Shown here piece after piece: positions 44,775-53,575 of a stretch of DNA of 64,000 nucleotides. Under the pieces are notes generated by a model. It did not search any database. It was not told the origin of the DNA and saw only the letters and a program-made list of their open reading frames with translations. Made by a program: the position numbers and the translations under genes. Position 1 is the stretch's first letter, and each line of letters starts with the position of its first letter. The stretch comes from Rubinisphaera italica (GTDB lineage: Bacteria > Planctomycetota > Planctomycetia > Planctomycetales > Planctomycetaceae), in contig NZ_SJPG01000001.1 of NCBI RefSeq assembly GCF_007859715.1, positions 3,064,728 to 3,128,727 of the forward strand, in the 5' to 3' direction.

Positions 44775-45962
44775 ATGAGCGTTCATCATCACATTGTCAT
44801 CGTCGGCGGCGGAACGGCCGGCATTACTGTGGCTGCCCGCCTGCTGAATGAAGATGCAACACTCGATGTCGCAATCATCGAGCCGTCTGAGAAGCACTAC
44901 TACCAGCCGTTGTGGACACTTGTCGGCGGTGGAATGTGCAAACCGGAGGAGTCGGAACGTGCCGAAGCGGATCTGATTCCTTACGGGGCTGAGTGGATCA
45001 AGGATTTCGTCGACACGTTTGATCCCGACAACAACTCATTGATAACGCGCAGCGGCCAGACGATCACATACGATCACCTCGTGGTCGCTCCCGGCATTCA
45101 GATCAACTGGGACGCGATTGAAGGATTGAAGGATGCTGTGGGTAAAGATGGAGTCTGCAGCAACTATTCATTCGCCACCGTCGGGTCGACGTGGGAAAAC
45201 ATCCGCAACTTCAAGGGCGGGACAGCGATCTTCACGCAGCCTGCCGGAGCCGTGAAGTGTGGGGGAGCCCCGCAGAAGATTTGTCACCTGGCCGAAGACT
45301 ATTTTCGTCGTGAAGGGATACGCGACAAATGCGACGTCGTCTTCGCGTCGGCCAGCCCGCGGATCTTTGCGGTGGCAAAATACGCGAAGACGCTGGAAAG
45401 CGTCGTTCAGCGAAAGGGCACGATCACTAAGTTCCGGCACAATCTAAAGGCGATTCGTCCTGATTCCAAAGAAGCTGTCTTCGAGCAATTGGACACCGGC
45501 GAGGAAGTCATCCTGAAGTACGACATGCTGCATGTCACTCCGCCGATGGGTGCTCCCGATTTTGTCGCTCAAAGCCCGTTGGCGAACGACGACGGTTGGG
45601 TCGATGTCGACAAGCATACTCTGCAGCACAGTCGTTTTCGCAATGTGTGGAGCCTCGGCGACGCGTCAAACCTGCCCACCTCAAAGACCGGGGCCGCAAT
45701 TCGGAAACAGGCTCCCGTGCTTGTGGAGAACCTGCTGGCCGCAAGTTATGATCGGCCGATGGCAGCCTGTTACGACGGCTACACGTCATGTCCTGTCGTT
45801 ACCGGCTACGATAGTCTGGTCCTGGCGGAATTTAACTACGACAAAGAACCTGACGAGACGTTTCCATTCGATCAATCGAAGGAACGTTTCAGCATGCTGA
45901 TGCTGAAGAAGTACGGACTACCAAACTTGTATTGGCACGGCATGCTGAAAGGACGAGCATGA
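44775..45962 (+). CDS. sulfide:quinone oxidoreductase (type II-like)
   Basis: 395 residues. N-terminal FAD-binding VIVGGGTAGITVAARL, GQTITYDHLVVAPGIQ, second dinucleotide region, FRNVWSLGDASNLPTSKTG and the C-terminal membrane-associating stretch ending YWHGMLKGRA. Cys near 127 (GVCSNY) and Cys in VKCGGAPQKIC are placed as the redox cysteines of SQR. It oxidises sulfide to persulfide and reduces quinone at the inner membrane. Overlaps the following cytochrome gene by 4 bases, so reducing power may also reach that cytochrome. Confidence 0.88.
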   Translation: MSVHHHIVIVGGGTAGITVAARLLNEDATLDVAIIEPSEKHYYQPLWTLVGGGMCKPEESERAEADLIPYGAEWIKDFVDTFDPDNNSLITRSGQTITYDHLVVAPGIQINWDAIEGLKDAVGKDGVCSNYSFATVGSTWENIRNFKGGTAIFTQPAGAVKCGGAPQKICHLAEDYFRREGIRDKCDVVFASASPRIFAVAKYAKTLESVVQRKGTITKFRHNLKAIRPDSKEAVFEQLDTGEEVILKYDMLHVTPPMGAPDFVAQSPLANDDGWVDVDKHTLQHSRFRNVWSLGDASNLPTSKTGAAIRKQAPVLVENLLAASYDRPMAACYDGYTSCPVVTGYDSLVLAEFNYDKEPDETFPFDQSKERFSMLMLKKYGLPNLYWHGMLKGRA

Positions 45963-48199
45963 TGACGGCCACACACAAAACCTCAGCCGACGACCGCGTC
46001 CATGCGACCATGAAGTCTCTGGTCCAGTGGTCCGCGATCTTGCTGTTCGTTGGGCTGATCGGTTGCCAGCATTCTCAACCGCCTCAGACAGCGACGAGCG
46101 AAGAGCAGCCAGATGCGGAACAAGTCGATGACACCGCCAAACAGAAGGCGATTGCTGCCAAGGACGCGTTGTTTACGCGACTGTCAGGTCGTTTGACCGA
46201 GGTCATGAGCGCCGACGGACCGGCGGCAATTAGCGTTTGCAGCCGCGAAGCTCCGGCGATCGCAACTGAAGTGGGTGAAGAACAAGGCGTCGTCATCGGT
46301 CGGACTTCATTCAAACTTCGCAACGCGAAGAATACACCGCCAGATTGGGCTCACTCGTTCGTCGAAGAACGCGTGGAAGATCCACAGTTCGTCGCCTTGC
46401 CGAATGGAGGCACCGGCGCATTGCTGCCGATTCGACTCAAACAAAAATGCCTGGCGTGTCACGGACCGACGGAAAGCATTGCGGCTGACGTCCGATCGAA
46501 ACTATCGGAACTCTATCCTGACGATCGCGCGACCGGCTTTAACGAAGGAGACCTTCGCGGCTGGTTCTGGGTCGAAGTTCCGTCGGCCGTGGGCGACAAC
46601 GATGCGGAATCGGGTGACGACAAGGAAGCGGCGGCAATTTCAGACAGTGATTCATCCGAGGCCGGGCATGGCCCTGGCCCTGGTCACGGTCAAGGGCGTG
46701 GCTTCGGCAGAGGTATGGGACGTGGTCCCGGAATGATGGGTGGGAATCGCGAGGACATGACGACATTGCACGCCATGTTCGACGACCGCGACAAGATCAA
46801 CAGAACCGTGAAGATGATGCCCAAAGGCGCAGAAGCGGTTACGGAGTCGGACGATGAGAAGATCGCTGCGTTGATTCAGAAACACGTTCCGGCAATGGAA
46901 AGCCGCGTGCATGAAAACGAGCCGCTTCCGCCGATGACGTTCCATCCCATCTTTGTTGAACTAATCAAGCACGGCGACGACTACACGCTGACGTATGAAG
47001 AAACCGACAAGGGACTGAAGGTGACTTATGAAGCCGACGATCCCTTCGTCATTATGTTGGTGCAGGAACACGCGAAACTGGTCAGTCGCTTCATCAAGAA
47101 CGGTATGGAGGAAATCCATAAGCCGTATAATCTGCCGAAGGTTGAACAGGAGCAATCTGAAGCCAAAGGCGTCTCGAAAGAAGCAACGGAACCAGCATCA
47201 CTTGGCATTACACCGCCGCTTCCTTCGCGGGCCAAAGCACCAACTGACAACCCGACAACTCCGGCAAAGGTCGAATTGGGCAAAAAACTGTTCTTCGATC
47301 CACGACTGTCATTGACCGGCACCGTATCGTGTAACAGTTGCCACAACATCATGGAAGGCGGTGACGATGGTCGGCCTTCGTCGATGGGCGTTCACGGACG
47401 TCTCGGGCGTCGCAATGCTCCGACCGTCTGGAACTCCGTCTTTCAAGCCTCACAGTTCTGGGATGGCCGTTCGCCGAGTCTGGAAGATCAAGCCAAAGGA
47501 CCAGTCATTGCATCGCCCGAAATGGGGATGCCGAATCACGACAAAGCGATTGAACGGATCGCGGCCATTCCCGGTTATCAAGCGGAATTCTCTCGTGTGT
47601 TTGGCGACGACAAGCCAGTCACAATCGACAACGCTGTGAAGGCGATCGCCGCGTTTGAGCGAACACTGGTTACACCGAACAGTCCATACGACCGCTACGT
47701 CAAAGGCGACAAGTACGCACTGAGCGACCAACAAATTCGAGGGATGAAGCTGTTCGACAGCATTGGTTGCACGGAGTGCCATTCCGGTCCGGCATTCAAT
47801 GGCTGGGAGGTTGGAGACACGGAGCCATCGTTTGAAGAGTTTCCGCGATTCGCAACGAGCGAATTCCTCAAGCAGTTTCGTCTCGATAGCGACCATGGAC
47901 GATACGAAGCAACGAAACGGGAAGCCGACAAGCACTACTTCAAGGTGCCCACGCTACGGAACATCACGATCACCGCCCCATACTTCCACAATGGTGCCGT
48001 TGAATCACTTTCCGACGCGGTTCGCGTCATGGCCGAGACCGAACTCGATAGCGAACTATCCGAAAAGGACGTTGCTGACATCGTGGAATTCCTCACGTCA
48101 CTGGACGGCGAGTTCCCTGAAATCACGTTGCCACGGCTACCGTCGCGTTCAGGCGAATCCGTACTTGAAGACCAGCAACCGGCTGCAATGCAACACTGA
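45959..48199 (+). CDS. lipoprotein fusion of Tll0287-like heme domain and MauG/cytochrome c peroxidase
   Basis: 746 residues from the ATG overlapping the SQR stop. Lipoprotein signal with lipobox LIGC (Cys36). A DUF3365/Tll0287-like domain carries heme site CLACH (164-168); a Gly/His/Met-rich linker (HGPGPGHGQGRG...) follows; then an unassigned helical-sheet domain (about 275-400); then a di-heme peroxidase domain with CNSCH (458-462) and CTECH (604-608), preceded by KKLFFDPRLSLTGTVS. Three c-type hemes in one periplasmic lipoprotein point to a multi-step electron carrier or peroxidase using electrons from sulfide oxidation. Confidence 0.85.
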   Translation: MMTATHKTSADDRVHATMKSLVQWSAILLFVGLIGCQHSQPPQTATSEEQPDAEQVDDTAKQKAIAAKDALFTRLSGRLTEVMSADGPAAISVCSREAPAIATEVGEEQGVVIGRTSFKLRNAKNTPPDWAHSFVEERVEDPQFVALPNGGTGALLPIRLKQKCLACHGPTESIAADVRSKLSELYPDDRATGFNEGDLRGWFWVEVPSAVGDNDAESGDDKEAAAISDSDSSEAGHGPGPGHGQGRGFGRGMGRGPGMMGGNREDMTTLHAMFDDRDKINRTVKMMPKGAEAVTESDDEKIAALIQKHVPAMESRVHENEPLPPMTFHPIFVELIKHGDDYTLTYEETDKGLKVTYEADDPFVIMLVQEHAKLVSRFIKNGMEEIHKPYNLPKVEQEQSEAKGVSKEATEPASLGITPPLPSRAKAPTDNPTTPAKVELGKKLFFDPRLSLTGTVSCNSCHNIMEGGDDGRPSSMGVHGRLGRRNAPTVWNSVFQASQFWDGRSPSLEDQAKGPVIASPEMGMPNHDKAIERIAAIPGYQAEFSRVFGDDKPVTIDNAVKAIAAFERTLVTPNSPYDRYVKGDKYALSDQQIRGMKLFDSIGCTECHSGPAFNGWEVGDTEPSFEEFPRFATSEFLKQFRLDSDHGRYEATKREADKHYFKVPTLRNITITAPYFHNGAVESLSDAVRVMAETELDSELSEKDVADIVEFLTSLDGEFPEITLPRLPSRSGESVLEDQQPAAMQH

Positions 48200-48252
48200 A
48201 AAGACTACAATGAAGCTTCGCTCAACATCAACTAACCCAAGGAGAAATGACG

Positions 48253-48735
48253 ATGACCAAAAAAAAATCAATCGAGAGCCTGCAAACCGCCCTTTCAATG
48301 GAGTTGACCGCGGCTCACCAATACCAGCTTCACGCCGGAGTGTTGGATGATTGGGGCATGACCCTGCTGGCTTCGCAGATGCGTGAGGAAATGCAGGAAG
48401 AGCTGGGCCACTCCCAACAGTTCATGACTCGCATTCTGTTTCTTAAAGGTGATCCCGAAATGAAGATGGCGAAGCCTCCGGTGCGAGCTTCCACGTTGAA
48501 AGAAATGTTCGAGTCCGATCTCGCCGACGAAAAGGAAGCGATCACCTTCTACACGAAGGCATCGTTGCAGGCTGTGGAAGATGGCGACCTCGGATCACGT
48601 GCGATCTTCGAGCGAATCGCTTTGGACGAAGAGCAACACATGAGTTGGCTGGAACTGCAGCTCGATCTGCTTGAACGCATGGGCGAGTCGGCGTACATCT
48701 CAAAGCACATTCCGTCACCCGGTTCGGGGTCATAG
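48253..48735 (+). CDS. bacterioferritin-like ferritin
   Basis: 160 residues starting MTKKKSIESL (GGAG 8 bases upstream; a start at 48247 is also possible). Four-helix bundle with ferroxidase glutamates in MELTAAHQYQLH, EEMQEELGHSQQF, DLADEKEAITFY and ALDEEQHMSWLE. It stores or detoxifies iron, or acts as a peroxidase. Its place after the heme protein suggests a role in oxidative stress of the sulfur pathway. The equivalent Met for heme ligation is not obvious. Confidence 0.85.
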   Translation: MTKKKSIESLQTALSMELTAAHQYQLHAGVLDDWGMTLLASQMREEMQEELGHSQQFMTRILFLKGDPEMKMAKPPVRASTLKEMFESDLADEKEAITFYTKASLQAVEDGDLGSRAIFERIALDEEQHMSWLELQLDLLERMGESAYISKHIPSPGSGS

Positions 48736-48796
48736 GAGCAACCGGCTGGACGCAATTGACGTTAGTCACGGCACCGCATCCCAAGGCAAGGCAAGA

Positions 48797-49387
48797 ATGA
48801 AGTATCAAGCAACAGTATTCGCTCTCATCGCGATCGGTGGAGCAATTGGTTTCGGCGTGGCGTCTGGCCAAACTTCGCCATTGACCGACGAGTCAACTCA
48901 TCCCGACGAGTCGCAGTACGTCAATCCGGCAATTAAGGACTATGGCAAGGTCGTGCAACTGCCGAACGCGGCTCACCAACCGCGAGACGGCAGCAGGATC
49001 GTCGTCGATATCACCAAAGGCGGCGATTCCGACAAGCTGAACCCGGCCATCGAAAAGGTGTGCCGCTTCGTCAACATCTATGCCGGAGCCGGAAAGGAGT
49101 CCGCGAAGGTTGACATCGCCGTCGTGCTCCACGGTGACGCGACTCTGGCCATTTTGAGGAACGATGCGTACTCAACTCGCTTCAGCAGCAAAGCGAATCC
49201 GAATCTCAAATGTCTGTCGGAACTACAGAAGGCAGGTGTGAAAGTTTACGTCTGCGGACAGTCGCTCATCGGCAAAGGTGCGAAGCCTTCGGAAGTCACC
49301 GAACAGGTGGATGTAGCCGTTTCGGCGCTCACCGCACTGGTCAACCTTCAGGCCGACGGATACGCCTACCTGCCGATGCTGAAATAG
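48797..49387 (+). CDS. exported DsrE-family protein
   Basis: 196 residues. N-terminal membrane anchor or signal (YQATVFALIAIGGAIGFGVAS), then a DsrE/F fold: IVVDITKGG, a helix, VDIAVVLHGDATLAIL, and CLSELQKAGVKVYVCGQSL with the conserved Cys-x-G-x-S. DsrE-type proteins carry sulfane sulfur on the Cys; here the protein would work in the periplasm, near rhodanese and SQR. Confidence 0.82.
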   Translation: MKYQATVFALIAIGGAIGFGVASGQTSPLTDESTHPDESQYVNPAIKDYGKVVQLPNAAHQPRDGSRIVVDITKGGDSDKLNPAIEKVCRFVNIYAGAGKESAKVDIAVVLHGDATLAILRNDAYSTRFSSKANPNLKCLSELQKAGVKVYVCGQSLIGKGAKPSEVTEQVDVAVSALTALVNLQADGYAYLPMLK

Positions 49388-49429
49388 GAACTGAACCCAA
49401 TGAAAAAGTCACTTAGGAGCGATGTCCCG

Positions 49430-50113
49430 ATGGCAACCGACGTCAACGAATACGAACCAGGCGTCTTGCGGATCTTTCAGACCAAGGACGAGACGAAGGC
49501 GTATTACAACAAGATCGCCAAAGTGTACGACTTGCTGGCGGAACATTCCGAGCAGCCGATGCGCGAGAAGGGCTTGCAGAAGTTGGCTGCCCAGCCCGGT
49601 GAGCGAATTCTGGAAGTCGGCTTCGGCACAGGACACAGCGTCGTCGAACTGGCTCAGGCCGTCGGACCGACCGGCAGAGTGCTCGGCGTCGACATCTCTG
49701 ACGAGATGGTGGCCCTGACCAATGAGTTACTACAGCGCGCGGGTCTATCCGAGCGGGTTGAGTTGACCTGCGGCGATGCCGAATCGCTTCCCTACGAAGA
49801 CGACTCGCTCAATGGAGTCTTCACGAGCTTCACGTTCGAGCTGTTCGACACACCTGAAATCCCCAAGGTGCTGGCCGAATGGAAGCGAGTGCTCAAACCG
49901 GGAGGGCGGCTGGTGGTGGTCGCACTTTCCAAAGAAGGAAAGCAGGGCGTCATCATGAAGGCCTACGAATGGACGCACAAGCACTTTCCCAACCTGATGG
50001 ACTGCCGGCCCGTCTACGCGCGACGCGCAATCGAAGCGGCCGGCTTTGACGTCAAGGAGACAGACATCGAGCACATGTGGGTCGCTGTCGAGATCGTGTT
50101 AGCGTTCAAATAA
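49430..50113 (+). CDS. UbiE-like class I methyltransferase
   Basis: 227 residues from MATDVNEYEP; AGGAG lies 11 bases upstream (a start at 49400 is also open). SAM motif LEVGFGTGHSVVELA, VDISDEM, CGDAESLPY and LKPGGRLVVVALS. The N-terminus (TKDETKAYYNKIAKVYDLL) is that of a menaquinone/phospholipid-type methyltransferase group. Substrate unknown; the end of the sulfur cluster. Confidence 0.8.
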   Translation: MATDVNEYEPGVLRIFQTKDETKAYYNKIAKVYDLLAEHSEQPMREKGLQKLAAQPGERILEVGFGTGHSVVELAQAVGPTGRVLGVDISDEMVALTNELLQRAGLSERVELTCGDAESLPYEDDSLNGVFTSFTFELFDTPEIPKVLAEWKRVLKPGGRLVVVALSKEGKQGVIMKAYEWTHKHFPNLMDCRPVYARRAIEAAGFDVKETDIEHMWVAVEIVLAFK

Positions 50114-50915
50114 AAAAATACCTGACCTACCCGTACCGAAGCACAACGATCACCGAGACAAGATACTGACGAACGAACAACTCCACGCAATCTACGAACA
50201 GCCTGACGTAGCGACCGCAAATGACAAAACACGGGAAAACCACTTCATTGACCGTATCGGCTGGCTTCGAGCTGCCGTTCTCGGTGCCAACGACGGCATT
50301 GTCTCGACGGCAAGTCTGGTGGTCGGGGTCGCGGCCGCTGAAACGGGACGCGGGGAAGTGATGCTGGCCGGGGTCGCTGGGCTTGTTGCTGGAGCGATGT
50401 CGATGGCGGCTGGGGAATACGTTTCCGTGAGTTCTCAGGCGGACAGCGAACAGGCCGACCTCGTAAGGGAACGGCAGGAACTTGCAACCGACCCTGATTT
50501 TGAACATGCAGAGCTAACAGATATTTACGTCGAGCGTGGACTGGACAGGGAGCTCGCCGATCAGGTGGCGACTCAAATGATGCAAAAGGATGCGCTGGCC
50601 ACTCACGCCCGGGACGAATTAGGAATTTCAGAATTATCGCAGGCGCGCCCGGTTCAGGCGGCGATCGCATCGGCCGCGACGTTCGCAGTCGGAGCAGCGC
50701 TGCCGATTTTGTCCATTATGTTTGTGCCGCGTACAGCGTTCATTCCAGCGACTGTCGCCACTTCACTGCTCAGTCTCGCAATCCTCGGCTCTGTTTCCGC
50801 TCGTGCCGGCGGAGCGCGCGTTCTCACTGCCGCCGTGCGAGTAACAATGTGGGGCGCGCTGGCCATGGGTGCAACTGCTCTGGTCGGCCATCTCTTCGGA
50901 ACGACAATCAGCTGA
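50103..50915 (+). CDS. VIT1/CCC1-family metal transporter, no canonical start visible
   Basis: From about 50215 the frame matches VIT proteins: NHFIDRIGWLRAAVLGAND, GIVSTASLVVGVAAAETGRG, SMAAGEYVSVSSQAD, then a cytoplasmic helical insert and three membrane segments. VIT1/CCC1 carriers move iron or manganese. No ATG, GTG or TTG lies in frame between the upstream stop (50100-50102) and the GTG at 50319, which is inside the first membrane helix. Either a rare codon (ATA at 50118 or CTG near 50166) starts translation or the gene is damaged. Confidence 0.65.
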   Translation, partial: RSNKKIPDLPVPKHNDHRDKILTNEQLHAIYEQPDVATANDKTRENHFIDRIGWLRAAVLGANDGIVSTASLVVGVAAAETGRGEVMLAGVAGLVAGAMSMAAGEYVSVSSQADSEQADLVRERQELATDPDFEHAELTDIYVERGLDRELADQVATQMMQKDALATHARDELGISELSQARPVQAAIASAATFAVGAALPILSIMFVPRTAFIPATVATSLLSLAILGSVSARAGGARVLTAAVRVTMWGALAMGATALVGHLFGTTIS

Positions 50916-50929
50916 AAGACCACTGCAAT

Positions 50930-52249
50930 ATGAACTCTGAAAGCGAAAAACTTCGGCTGCCCGAATTACTCGCGATGGGTATTGGCGGAATGATTGGTGG
51001 CGGCATTTTTTCCGTCCTCGGAATGGCGGTTGGTATCGCCGGTCACGCCGCGCCGCTGGCGTTTCTCGTGGGTAGTTTGGTTGCGTTGGCAGCAGGCTAT
51101 TCGTACGTCAAGTTGGCTCTCGGTTTTCACAGCGACGGAGCCAGTTTCACGTATCTCGACCGAGCGTTTCCGAACCACCCCAACATCGCGGGCATTTTCG
51201 GCTGGACGGTGGTCGTCGGCTACATCGGCACGCAGGCGCTGTACGCGTTTACGTTCGGGGCTTACGGAGCCCACCTGCTGGGCGGTTCCGATTCTCACGT
51301 CCTGCGAATGGTTCTGTCCGCCGCAGTTCTGTTGTTCTTCATGGGCGTGAACCTGCGGGGGGTTCAGGCGAGCGGAAAGTCAGAAGACCTGATCGTGTTC
51401 ACCAAAGTGATTCTGCTGGGTCTCTTTGCGGTGGCCGGTATCACGTCGATTAAACAGGACCATCTGTTACCGGTGTTCGACCGAGGTGGTTCTTCAGTAT
51501 TCATTGCGGGCGCAATGATCTTCGTCGCGTTTGAGGGCTTTCAACTGATCACCAATGCCGTGCTGGAAACGGAGAACCCCGACCGCAACGTCCCGCGCGG
51601 AATCTACGGATCGATCATCATCACATCGTTGATCTACGTCGGTGTGGCGGTGGTTGCCGTGGGCAACCTGACACCCGACGAACTCACCGCCTCAGAAGAG
51701 TACGCGCTGGCGGTGGCGGCCAAACCGGCTCTCGGGAATGCCGGCGAAATCCTTGTTGACCTTGCCGCGCTGCTGGCCACATCTTCGGCAATCAATGCCA
51801 CCGCATTCGGAGCGTCTCGTATGATGGCCGAGATGGCGACCAGACAACGCATGCCCGAAGTGTTTTCGTTTCGCAGTCGGACGGATGTCCCGTGGCTGGC
51901 TGTCGTCACGCTGACCGTGCTGGCCGGAGCCTTCACGGTTCTGGGCGGACTAGAAACCATCGCAACCTTTTCCAGTCTCACGTTTCTGGCGGTGTCGATC
52001 GCCGTATCCGTGGCCAACCTGAAACTGCGACACATCACACACAGCAATGTGGGTCTGGTCCTGCTGGGCATCGCCCTGATGCTGACAACGGTCACCCTAC
52101 TGCTCATTCATCTCTGGAACGAAAGCCGCGAAACATTCCTGTGGGTCGGCGGCTTTTTCGCGGCCATCGTCATCGTCGAAGTCGCTTTCTGTGCTCGCCA
52201 GTGCCCGCTGTACAACGGTGACGAATTCGTGGAACATCCTGACGATTGA
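50930..52249 (+). CDS. APC-superfamily amino acid permease
   Basis: 439 residues starting MNSESEKLRL at 50930. About twelve membrane segments; the first carries GIGGMIGGGIFSVLG, the substrate-backbone-binding motif of APC transporters, and EGFQLITNAVLETENPDRNVPRG is the family loop. Shorter than the permease at the left edge and without its tail. Substrate unknown. It begins 15 bases after the VIT gene stop, so the two may be cotranscribed. Confidence 0.85.
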   Translation: MNSESEKLRLPELLAMGIGGMIGGGIFSVLGMAVGIAGHAAPLAFLVGSLVALAAGYSYVKLALGFHSDGASFTYLDRAFPNHPNIAGIFGWTVVVGYIGTQALYAFTFGAYGAHLLGGSDSHVLRMVLSAAVLLFFMGVNLRGVQASGKSEDLIVFTKVILLGLFAVAGITSIKQDHLLPVFDRGGSSVFIAGAMIFVAFEGFQLITNAVLETENPDRNVPRGIYGSIIITSLIYVGVAVVAVGNLTPDELTASEEYALAVAAKPALGNAGEILVDLAALLATSSAINATAFGASRMMAEMATRQRMPEVFSFRSRTDVPWLAVVTLTVLAGAFTVLGGLETIATFSSLTFLAVSIAVSVANLKLRHITHSNVGLVLLGIALMLTTVTLLLIHLWNESRETFLWVGGFFAAIVIVEVAFCARQCPLYNGDEFVEHPDD

Positions 52250-52456
52250 AAAACGGCCTATGTTCAACGCGAGTTCGGAGGTGGTACAATTCAGTTGCAT
52301 GAAGGCCGGCCGTACCAGTGGCAATGTGTTATCGACACGTCGCGCGAGTCACACTACAATATTCGCGAGGCGTCTGGTGGATCATTGGAAGATCACTTTT
52401 ATGACGTTGCGGCCCGAACGGTCGCCGTCCTGGCAAGAGACCACAATAACTCTTGA
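52250..52456 (+). other. in-frame protein-like extension after the permease stop
   Basis: After the TGA at 52247-52249 the same frame stays open for 68 codons and reads like protein (FGGGTIQLHEGRPYQWQC, VIDTSRESHYNIREASGG, DVAARTVAVLARDHNNS). No ATG or GTG starts it; a TTG at 52295 with GGAGGTGG 10-13 bases upstream is possible. Readthrough product, small gene or remnant; not recognised. Confidence 0.35.
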
Positions 52457-52473
52457 ATAATTAGATTGACGAA

Positions 52474-53496
52474 ATGAAACAAATTATGCGAGTCCTTCTT
52501 GTGGTCTGTCTCCTTGGCGGCGCGGGCTTCGGGATTTGGTATTGGCAGAATCAGCACAACGACAGCGATGCCGATGAACTCACGGTGTTCGGCAACGTTG
52601 ACGTACGACAGGTCGAATTGGCGATCAATGGCAACGAACGAATCGGCGAACTGCTCGTCGAAGAAGGAGATCGCATTACGAAAGGCGACTTGCTGGCGAA
52701 ACTGGATTCCGAGCGGTTGGAGTATGCCGTTGAGCGTGCGAAGGCGATCGTGGAATCGCAGCGTCAGGTTGTCGCACGTCTCGAAGCGGGCTCCCGTCCT
52801 GAGGAGATCGCAAAGGCTCGCGCGGATGTCGCCGCAGCGAAAGCACTCGCCACAGATACGAAACGAACGTACGAACGAATTACCAGACTGCGCGAACGGG
52901 ACGCGGTGACTCAACAGGAATTGGACGACGCCCGAGCAGCTTATGATTCGGCTGAGGCGCAAGTGAAGGCTCGCCAGGCAGAGCTGGATCTGGCGGTGGC
53001 CGGGCCGAGAAAGGAGGACAAGGATGAAGCGAAAGCCTTGCTCAAACGATACGAAGCCGAACTGGCCCAAGTGGAGCACGACCTGAAGGATGCCTCTCTC
53101 TACGCACCGTCGGATGGCATCATCCAAGACCGTATTCTGGAGGTTGGCGACATGGCTTCGCCACAGAAAACGGTGTTTACCATGGCGCTGACCGATCCGG
53201 TGTGGGTGCGGGCTTATGTCTCCGAGCCGGATCTGGGAAAAATTCACGAAGGCATGAAAGCGACGGTCATCACCGACAGCTTTCCGGACAAAGAGTATGA
53301 AGGCCGGATCGGATTCATCTCGCCAACCGCCGAGTTCACGCCCAAGCCGGTCGAAACGCGCGAGCTGCGCACCAAGTTGGTGTATCAGATTCGAGTATTC
53401 GTCAAAAATCCGAACAACGAACTCCGGCTGGGGATGCCGGCCACCGTGAAGATTCCCCTCGATCAATCCCGGCGGCCGTCTTCCGAGAAGAAGTAG
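52474..53496 (+). CDS. HlyD-family membrane fusion protein
   Basis: 340 residues. N-terminal anchor (VLLVVCLLGGAGFGIWYW), lipoyl-like halves (ELLVEEGDRITKGDLLAKLD and DASLYAPSDGIIQDRILEVG), coiled-coil hairpin about 95-190, and a beta-barrel (PVWVRAYVSEPDLGKI). It joins an inner-membrane ABC exporter to the outer membrane. First gene of an efflux set resembling YbhG-YbhF-YbhS-YbhR. Confidence 0.87.
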   Translation: MKQIMRVLLVVCLLGGAGFGIWYWQNQHNDSDADELTVFGNVDVRQVELAINGNERIGELLVEEGDRITKGDLLAKLDSERLEYAVERAKAIVESQRQVVARLEAGSRPEEIAKARADVAAAKALATDTKRTYERITRLRERDAVTQQELDDARAAYDSAEAQVKARQAELDLAVAGPRKEDKDEAKALLKRYEAELAQVEHDLKDASLYAPSDGIIQDRILEVGDMASPQKTVFTMALTDPVWVRAYVSEPDLGKIHEGMKATVITDSFPDKEYEGRIGFISPTAEFTPKPVETRELRTKLVYQIRVFVKNPNNELRLGMPATVKIPLDQSRRPSSEKK

Positions 53497-53575
53497 AACG
53501 CGGAGAAACACGAACCCGATCAACGCTGATCGAATCAATAGCCATCCACTCAATCCGTCTCCCAATCCTCAACAG

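Noticed and set aside
52261..52460. Plus-strand ORF beginning MFNASSEVVQF
   Set aside because: The other frame across the same bases is more protein-like; this one is Arg/Thr-rich without a domain.
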